NCBI RefSeq assembly: GCF_052068095.1
Contig: NZ_JBQHDG010000017.1
Span: 62,001 to 126,000, forward strand
Direction: 5' to 3'
DNA length: 64,000 nt
From: Phytohabitans sp052068095
GTDB lineage: Bacteria > Actinomycetota > Actinomycetes > Mycobacteriales > Micromonosporaceae
Shown here: piece by piece, positions 59,263 through 64,000 of the stretch
How the letters are laid out: the number at the start of each line of letters is the position of its first letter
Numbering within the stretch: the stretch's first letter is position 1
Notes under the pieces: model-generated
What the model saw: the letters and a program-made list of their open reading frames with translations, nothing else
What the model was told of the DNA's origin: nothing
Database searches by the model: none
Translations under genes and position numbers: made by a program

Positions 59263-61470
59263 TCACCTTTGCGCATCGGCGAAGCTATCGGCGAGCCGAT
59301 CTTGCAGGCTGGCGTGGCGGAACTGATAGACCGGTCCGGCGGTTCGTAGGACATGCCGAGCGCGAGCGTCCTCAAAAAACGTCATCGCATTTCTCGGTAG
59401 CAAGCCGGCCCGACGTAGCCGCCAGAAGGTAAAGGACGCATGCCAGGTTGCCGAGCGTGGCAGCGCAAACGCAATCCCCGCCAAAGGGCCGAACAACAGC
59501 CCTACAAAAGGCGCAAACATGATACCGCCGAGCGTGAACACGAGTCCTACCGTAAGACCGGACACAATCGTGTACTCCCTGTCCCGGCGCCAACACGTGA
59601 TCGGATCAACTGGACTATCTATTGTATTTGACGGTTGAGCCATCGCCGACATCAAGGCGATCGAAATCGCGGTAAGAAGCCCAAACAAAAGCGCACTCGC
59701 GACGCCTACACGAAGCCCAAACGAGAGCCCGCCGGCAAGCCCGAAAACCAGCGAGAAGCCACATCCCAACGCCACTCCAAGCCGGATGTTCTCCCCCCTC
59801 AGCGTTCCGCGCCATCGAAATCTAACCAGCTGCCGCGGCTGAACAAGCGGTCGGCTGGCGGCGAGGCCGGCTACGAATGCGAAGACGGCTCCAACCGCTA
59901 GGCCGACAATCTGCCCGACGATCGGGGTCACCCGCGTCCCGACCGCGAATCCTGCTGAGGCCCCAAAAGCTGCTCCTACGATCAAAGCAGTTGTGGCTAC
60001 ACGGGGGCCGGCGCCTACCCAGTCTGGCATACTCCACCAAGGCAAATCGCGACTGCAACTGTGGTTGAGTCGGTAGGCAAGAAAGCCTAACCAGCGTTGA
60101 GCTTCAGCGGAGCTGTAAGGCAGAGACGGCTTGCCTGATCGGGGTGCGAACGCAGCAGGTACAACGCGGTCAAGAAGGGCGCTTTCGACGGCGTCGCGGG
60201 TGCTGGTGGAAGCTGTTTCGACGAAGTGATCCAATTCTTTTGGATCAGAAAAGGTGTCGCGTACGAGCGTCAGCATCAACGGTGTGTCGAGGGCATGCGC
60301 CAGCACGCCGTCAGGACAATGGCGCAAATGAAGGATGAGGCGATCCCATGCTGCTGGCATAGGTTCAGGTCGACAACCCGCCAGGTAGTCTGCTTCGTCG
60401 TCAGCAGCCAGTGGCAAGAGCTCCAAGCTCGCCGCACCGGACAGCGGGCCTTTTGTCATCGAAGCTGCCAGTTCGTCACTACGAGTCAACAACACGAGCC
60501 GGAATGTCGCCTGATCACCTAGTGCCTGAAGCGCTCCCGTGCGTAGCGGCTCAGACATTTCGTCTAGTCCGTCCAACATAACCGCGATATGCCCGCGATG
60601 AACCAGCTTTCTCGCGGTCTTTCGGCCGAGCGGCCCCGACTCCAGGAGCGGAAAGTCAGCCACGAGCCGTTCTGCCACCCAATCTAGGACGCCCTGCGCG
60701 AACGGATCCCATCCGTGCATCGTCAGAAGAACTGGAACCGGCGTCATCGCACGATCTCTTTCGCTCAGGTTCGCTCTGTGTCTCAATGCATCGAGCAGCA
60801 GCAAGATAGCTGCACCGGATTTCCCCGAGCCGGCATTACCCGCGATGATTATTCTTCCGGAATCCAGGCCGCCATATATTCTGAACAAGTCGGCCAAGCC
60901 ACCATTGGACAAGTCACGCTCACTGATACGCGACATGCCGGGCAGCACCGGAAAGCGCACAATGCGATTGCCAACCGCTTGGCCGATCGGCCCTCCGATC
61001 GATGATCCCGACCAGCGCCAGCGTACGGAAGCGGGTACCGGATATCGCAGTCGTCGCTCGCCGGCCGACCTCTCCCACTGGGCTCGAACAACGATGGCCA
61101 ACTCGTCCATAAAAGAATCGACCAGCCGACCTGCCGGAGCCTGCCCAGCTTCGCCGCGGCGCCACAACCACATCACCAATGGGACACCCAACGCGATGAC
61201 CGCTGCGGCGGACTGCGCCAACGCGAGTACTCGATCATCGGCGCCAACCAGGTATCCGATGATGGCCGCTGTCGTGCCGACGATCAAGGCTGGTCCGAGC
61301 CACGGCCGTGCTCCACGGCGGTGGGAATTGTCCACAACCACAGTATGCCGACTGTCGTCGACGTAACGGAACTCTTCCGGCCAGCGTGGTGTCCGTCGAT
61401 CTTGCATATAGTTCGCCACATCAAAGATCACAGTCATCGCATCAAAGACCGCAAACACCGAGCGGATCAC
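59263..61470 (-). CDS. Membrane NACHT-domain NTPase
   Basis: 735 residues. Two N-terminal membrane segments about 58-105; NACHT NTPase about 200-360 with Walker A GNAGSGKS at 211-218 and Walker B VMLDGLDE (D300, D303-E304); then about six to eight membrane segments about 470-640; and a soluble tail with YQFRHASLQDRLADS. NACHT proteins are signal-transducing STAND NTPases, some of them antiviral. Base composition is clearly less GC-rich than the flanks, suggesting transfer. GTG 61470 has GAGGG nearby; ATG 61437 or 61407 are alternatives. Confidence 0.82.
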   Translation of the reverse strand: MIRSVFAVFDAMTVIFDVANYMQDRRTPRWPEEFRYVDDSRHTVVVDNSHRRGARPWLGPALIVGTTAAIIGYLVGADDRVLALAQSAAAVIALGVPLVMWLWRRGEAGQAPAGRLVDSFMDELAIVVRAQWERSAGERRLRYPVPASVRWRWSGSSIGGPIGQAVGNRIVRFPVLPGMSRISERDLSNGGLADLFRIYGGLDSGRIIIAGNAGSGKSGAAILLLLDALRHRANLSERDRAMTPVPVLLTMHGWDPFAQGVLDWVAERLVADFPLLESGPLGRKTARKLVHRGHIAVMLDGLDEMSEPLRTGALQALGDQATFRLVLLTRSDELAASMTKGPLSGAASLELLPLAADDEADYLAGCRPEPMPAAWDRLILHLRHCPDGVLAHALDTPLMLTLVRDTFSDPKELDHFVETASTSTRDAVESALLDRVVPAAFAPRSGKPSLPYSSAEAQRWLGFLAYRLNHSCSRDLPWWSMPDWVGAGPRVATTALIVGAAFGASAGFAVGTRVTPIVGQIVGLAVGAVFAFVAGLAASRPLVQPRQLVRFRWRGTLRGENIRLGVALGCGFSLVFGLAGGLSFGLRVGVASALLFGLLTAISIALMSAMAQPSNTIDSPVDPITCWRRDREYTIVSGLTVGLVFTLGGIMFAPFVGLLFGPLAGIAFALPRSATWHASFTFWRLRRAGLLPRNAMTFFEDARARHVLRTAGPVYQFRHASLQDRLADSFADAQR

Positions 61471-61509
61471 GCGACCCTCTTTTGAAAAGGGCGCAGCACG
61501 TTTCGGTGG

Positions 61510-62234
61510 TCAATGTGACACGGTGGCCGGTTCGGCGGTCCGAGGCAGCCGCACGCTCCCGAACAGGAGCCAGCCGCCGAGGATCACCTCGAAAAGGAAT
61601 ACGGGCACGAAGCGACCGACCGAGACCGCGGCCATATCTTCGGCACCGGGGAAGATGAGGACCGCCATGGTGAACGTGGCCAGCACGATGTTGGCGAACA
61701 CGCCCCACCCGGCCAGCGCCCTGGGTACGTATCGCGAGGTGAACAGCAGGTAGCTGAAGACGGCGCTGCCGAGGCCGAGCAGGACCAGGCCGACACTGAA
61801 TCCCGTGGTGTGTGCGCCGATGTACGTGTTGGCCAGGGCCTCGAGCTCGCCGGTTTCGAGCCTGCCGGTGTTCTCCGGATTGGTCAGCGCGGCGGGGACC
61901 GACAGGAAGGCGATCGTATTTGTGATCATGATCGTGGCTTGTGCCGTTCGCCAGAGGGCCGCGAGTAGGGCGAGGCCGGGATTCACCGATCGGAGCAGCA
62001 CGTACAGCGCGACGGCCATGACGATGTCGCAGGCGAAGATGAGCACGTCGAGGGAGGCGGCCAGGCGAAAGAGCCGTTCCGATTCAAGGATGTTTGCGCG
62101 CGGTCGCCGTCGCGTCGGCGGCCACGATGAGGCTGGCCGGCACGAATACCTGGGCGAAGAAGCCGGCGCCATCAATAGCAGCAGGAGGAACCCGCGACGC
62201 GGGCCGTGGTGCGTTGCTGCGATTCGGTGTACAT
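61510..62234 (-). pseudogene. DUF4386-family membrane protein gene, frameshifted
   Basis: The intact part (to about 62090) encodes NILESERLFRLAASLDVLIF and several membrane segments through SVGRFVPVFLFEVILGGWLL, typical of DUF4386. The family's preceding stretch (FFAQVFVPASLIVAADATATAR) is present but in another frame; one extra base in the AAA run at 62093-62095 (TTT on plus) explains it. The N-terminus (MYTESQQRTTARVAG from ATG 62234, then FLLLLLM) sits in two more frames, so at least two indels are present. Decayed gene or sequence errors. Confidence 0.7.
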
Positions 62235-62408
62235 CGCGTGCCCCTCACGTTCGGGCCGGGGTGGTCCCGGCCGTCATGACCCCGATCGTGACGGGAGCGA
62301 GGGTGGTGGTTCATCGCGACATGGGCCGGAGTCCGACCGGCCGGTGGTGGGAGACAGAGGTCGTACTTCGGTCGCCGGCTCGCGGTAGGCCACGCCGCGA
62401 CCGCCTGT

Positions 62409-63224
62409 TCAGATCGGGGGCCAGGGGACCGCGGGCCAGTCGTCCGACGGGGTGGGGAAGCGGCGCGTAGCCAGCAGCGCACCCACCCGCTCCAGCGTCC
62501 GCGCGACCTCCGCCCCCGTCAGATGCCCCGCCAACTCCTCGCCCAGTGACCCGCCCAAAGCCTCGCCGAGCCGCTCCAGGACCTCGACCGCTTCCTCGGG
62601 CAGACGTGACCGGCTCCAGCCCCACAGCACCGTGCGCAGCTTGTCGTCGACGTTGAAGCTCACCCCGTGGTCGCAGCCGAACACCTGGCCGCCGGCGCCG
62701 ACCAGCACGTGGCCGCCTTTGCGGTCGCCGTTGTTGATGACCGCGTCGAAGACGGCCATCCGGACCAGCCTGGGGTCGTCGGCGTGGGCCAGGGCGTAGG
62801 CGTTGCCCTCCTCGTCGCGGGCCGAGGCGATGCGGAACCAGCCGGCCGGCAGCTCGAACGCAGGCACGAAGCCGACCAGCGCCTCGCCGTCGTCGGGTTC
62901 GTCGATCCACAGCTGGCATGCGCCGGGGCCGAGCGGGCCGTCGCGGAGGACGGTGGGCGGGACCACCCGCCAGCCGGTGGCGCGCGAGACGAGGTAGGCG
63001 GAGACCTCCCGGCCGGCCAGGGTGCCGTCGGGGAAGTCCCAGAGGGGCCGCTCCCCGCGCACCGGCTTGTACACGCAGCGGGTGGTCACCCCGTCGAGGG
63101 TGAGGAAGCCGCGCAGGGTGGTGTTGGAGGCGTCGACGAGGCGGCCTTCGATCTCGAACTCGCCCCGCTCCAGCAGCCGGAGCGCGTCGCCCTCGTCGAG
63201 CACCGGGGACGCCTCGACAGTCAC
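62409..63224 (-). CDS. SCO1664-family protein (phosphatidylinositol-kinase-like fold)
   Basis: 271 residues. VYKPVRGERPLWDFPDGTLAGREVSAYLVS, GEALVGFVP, VFDAVINNGDRKGGHVL (catalytic-loop-like D and N) and VFGCDHGVSFNVDDKLRTVLWGW are typical of this actinobacterial family, which has a PI3/4-kinase-like fold. The substrate is unknown. GTG 63224 chosen; the open frame further upstream is a 45-bp tandem repeat. Normally found next to DUF3090, as here. Confidence 0.9.
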   Translation of the reverse strand: MTVEASPVLDEGDALRLLERGEFEIEGRLVDASNTTLRGFLTLDGVTTRCVYKPVRGERPLWDFPDGTLAGREVSAYLVSRATGWRVVPPTVLRDGPLGPGACQLWIDEPDDGEALVGFVPAFELPAGWFRIASARDEEGNAYALAHADDPRLVRMAVFDAVINNGDRKGGHVLVGAGGQVFGCDHGVSFNVDDKLRTVLWGWSRSRLPEEAVEVLERLGEALGGSLGEELAGHLTGAEVARTLERVGALLATRRFPTPSDDWPAVPWPPI

Positions 63225-63233
63225 GCGACGCGC

Positions 63234-63353
63234 CGCCGAGACCACGCCCCGGCGCCCCGCCGAGACGTCCCGGCCTCGCGCCGAGACCACGCCCCGGCGC
63301 CCCGCCGAGAGGTCCCGGCATCGCGCCGAGACCACGCCACCGCGTTTCGCCGA
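63234..63353. repeat. 45-bp tandem repeat between SCO1664-like and DUF3090 genes
   Basis: Two and a half units; on the minus strand each has GTCTCGGCGCGA, GCCGGGAC, CTCTCGGCGGGGCGCCGGGG and CGTG. Shorter GCCGAGAC-type subunits recur within. No spacer structure, so not a CRISPR array. Confidence 0.75.
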
Positions 63354-63360
63354 GAACGCT

Positions 63361-63948
63361 TCATCGGTGGTAGCCGTTGTGGCGGGGGCAGAGGTGCCCG
63401 CGCGGGTCGAGTGGCTGGCCGCACAGCGGGCAGGGCGGCCGCCCGGCCGCGAGCACCCGGCGGGCCCGGTCGATGAACGCCCGCGCGGCGGCCGGCGTGA
63501 GCCGCACCCGCAGGCGGTCGAGGTCGTCGTCGGGCTCCTCGTCGTCGTCCTCGTCGTCTTCGGTCAGCTCGGCGTCGCCGCCCAGCTCCACCTCGACCTC
63601 GGCCTCGCCGGCCGCGATCGCCTCGATGACCACGGTGGCGGTGTCGACGTCGTAGGCGAGCCCGAGCGTGCCCACACGGAACTCCTCGTCCACCGGCGTG
63701 TCGAGCGGCTCGTTGTCGGAGAGGGCCGCGGGTGCCTCGGGCAGCTCGGCGCCGAACCGGCGGTGCGCCTCGGCGAGGAGCTCTTCGAGCTTTTCGGCCA
63801 GCAACGACATCTGCACCTTCTCCAGTGCGACGCTGACCAGCCGGCCGCCGCCGCGGGCCTGGAGGAAGAACGTCCGCTCCCCCGGCGGACCCACGGTCCC
63901 AGCGACGAACCGCTCCGGCGGCTCGAAGGCGTGTACCTGGTGGGTCAT
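63361..63948 (-). CDS. DUF3090-family protein
   Basis: 195 residues. HAFEPPERFVAGTVGPPGERTFFLQARGG, VALEKVQMSLLAEKLEELL, and a C-terminal zinc-ribbon-like CPLCGQPLDPRGHLCPRHNGYHR define the family. An acidic stretch (EDDEDDDEEPDDD) precedes the ribbon. Function unknown; conserved beside SCO1664-type genes. Leaderless start: TAGGGT, 7 nt, ATG 63948. Confidence 0.92.
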   Translation of the reverse strand: MTHQVHAFEPPERFVAGTVGPPGERTFFLQARGGGRLVSVALEKVQMSLLAEKLEELLAEAHRRFGAELPEAPAALSDNEPLDTPVDEEFRVGTLGLAYDVDTATVVIEAIAAGEAEVEVELGGDAELTEDDEDDDEEPDDDLDRLRVRLTPAAARAFIDRARRVLAAGRPPCPLCGQPLDPRGHLCPRHNGYHR

Positions 63949-63955
63949 ACCTAAG

Positions 63956-63961
63956 ACCCTA
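63956..63961 (-). promoter_or_regulatory. -10 box of the leaderless DUF3090 gene
   Basis: TAGGGT on the minus strand (63961-63956), exactly 7 nt before ATG 63948. Confidence 0.6.
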
Positions 63962-64000
63962 TCCGTAGGGCGGCGCGTGTGTGCAGTGCGTTCAGCCACC

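Noticed and set aside
63234..63353. CRISPR-like or coding extension of the SCO1664-type gene
   Set aside because: Direct 45-bp tandem repeat without spacers. The repeated residues (VSARxRDxSAGRRG) are unlike the family N-terminus, so the start was placed at GTG 63224.

Overview
This window comes from a GC-rich actinobacterium (roughly 70% G+C or more), most likely a Micromonosporaceae-type filamentous species. The clues are the DUF3090 and SCO1664-family genes, an F420-type luciferase-like oxidoreductase, streptogrisin-like and lysozyme exoenzymes, a LacI-controlled xylan locus, GTG starts throughout, and many leaderless promoters (a TANNNT box about 7 nt before the start codon). I recognise no rRNA, tRNA or CRISPR array. 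The assignment rests on gene families and base composition only.

Layout. 1-9 kb: small redox and regulatory genes (two HxlR regulators, a NIPSNAP protein, a QorB-like quinone reductase, a TetR-controlled DrrAB-type exporter, an SBF-type transporter, a hotdog thioesterase). 9-10.7 kb: secreted GH25 lysozyme with two beta-trefoil domains. 10.7-20.7 kb: MocR-type regulator divergent from an eight-gene operon for reductive pyrimidine (hydantoin-type) breakdown plus an ABC importer. 20.7-22.3 kb: cysteine dioxygenase, rhodanese and a receiver-less OmpR-type regulator, which has a paralogue at 25.5 kb. 22.4-29.7 kb: AMIN-like secreted protein, DCC/HTTM genes, a kinase-like protein without a P-loop, two DUF72 genes and an endolysin-like pair.

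30-43.6 kb: a xylan-use locus (GH3, ABC importer, GH43, GH10 xylanase, LacI regulator) interrupted by a two-component system and a membrane protein. LacI-type dyads (CGGRA-N3-TTYCG) lie before GH3, GH10 and lacI. 43.9-45.7 kb: a four-repeat small peptide gene translationally coupled to a JmjC/cupin-type oxygenase, a candidate peptide-modification (RiPP-like) system. 45.9-50.3 kb: a four-gene operon with an EccC-like triple-RecA FtsK ATPase and a small helical protein, resembling a minimal type VII secretion machine. 50.5-59 kb: NYN nuclease, serine protease, LysR, hemerythrin-like, SGNH hydrolase and M20 peptidase genes. 59.2-61.5 kb: lower-GC membrane NACHT NTPase, probably acquired. 61.5-64 kb: frameshifted DUF4386 gene, then SCO1664-like and DUF3090 genes.

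Gene ends carry long near-perfect hairpins and at least two families of dispersed intergenic repeats (called R1 and R2 here). The most interesting points are the repeat-peptide/JmjC pair, the FtsK/EccC-like operon, promoters whose -10 box overlaps a stop codon or an opposing -10 box, and a GH43 gene whose natural start appears to be ATC.
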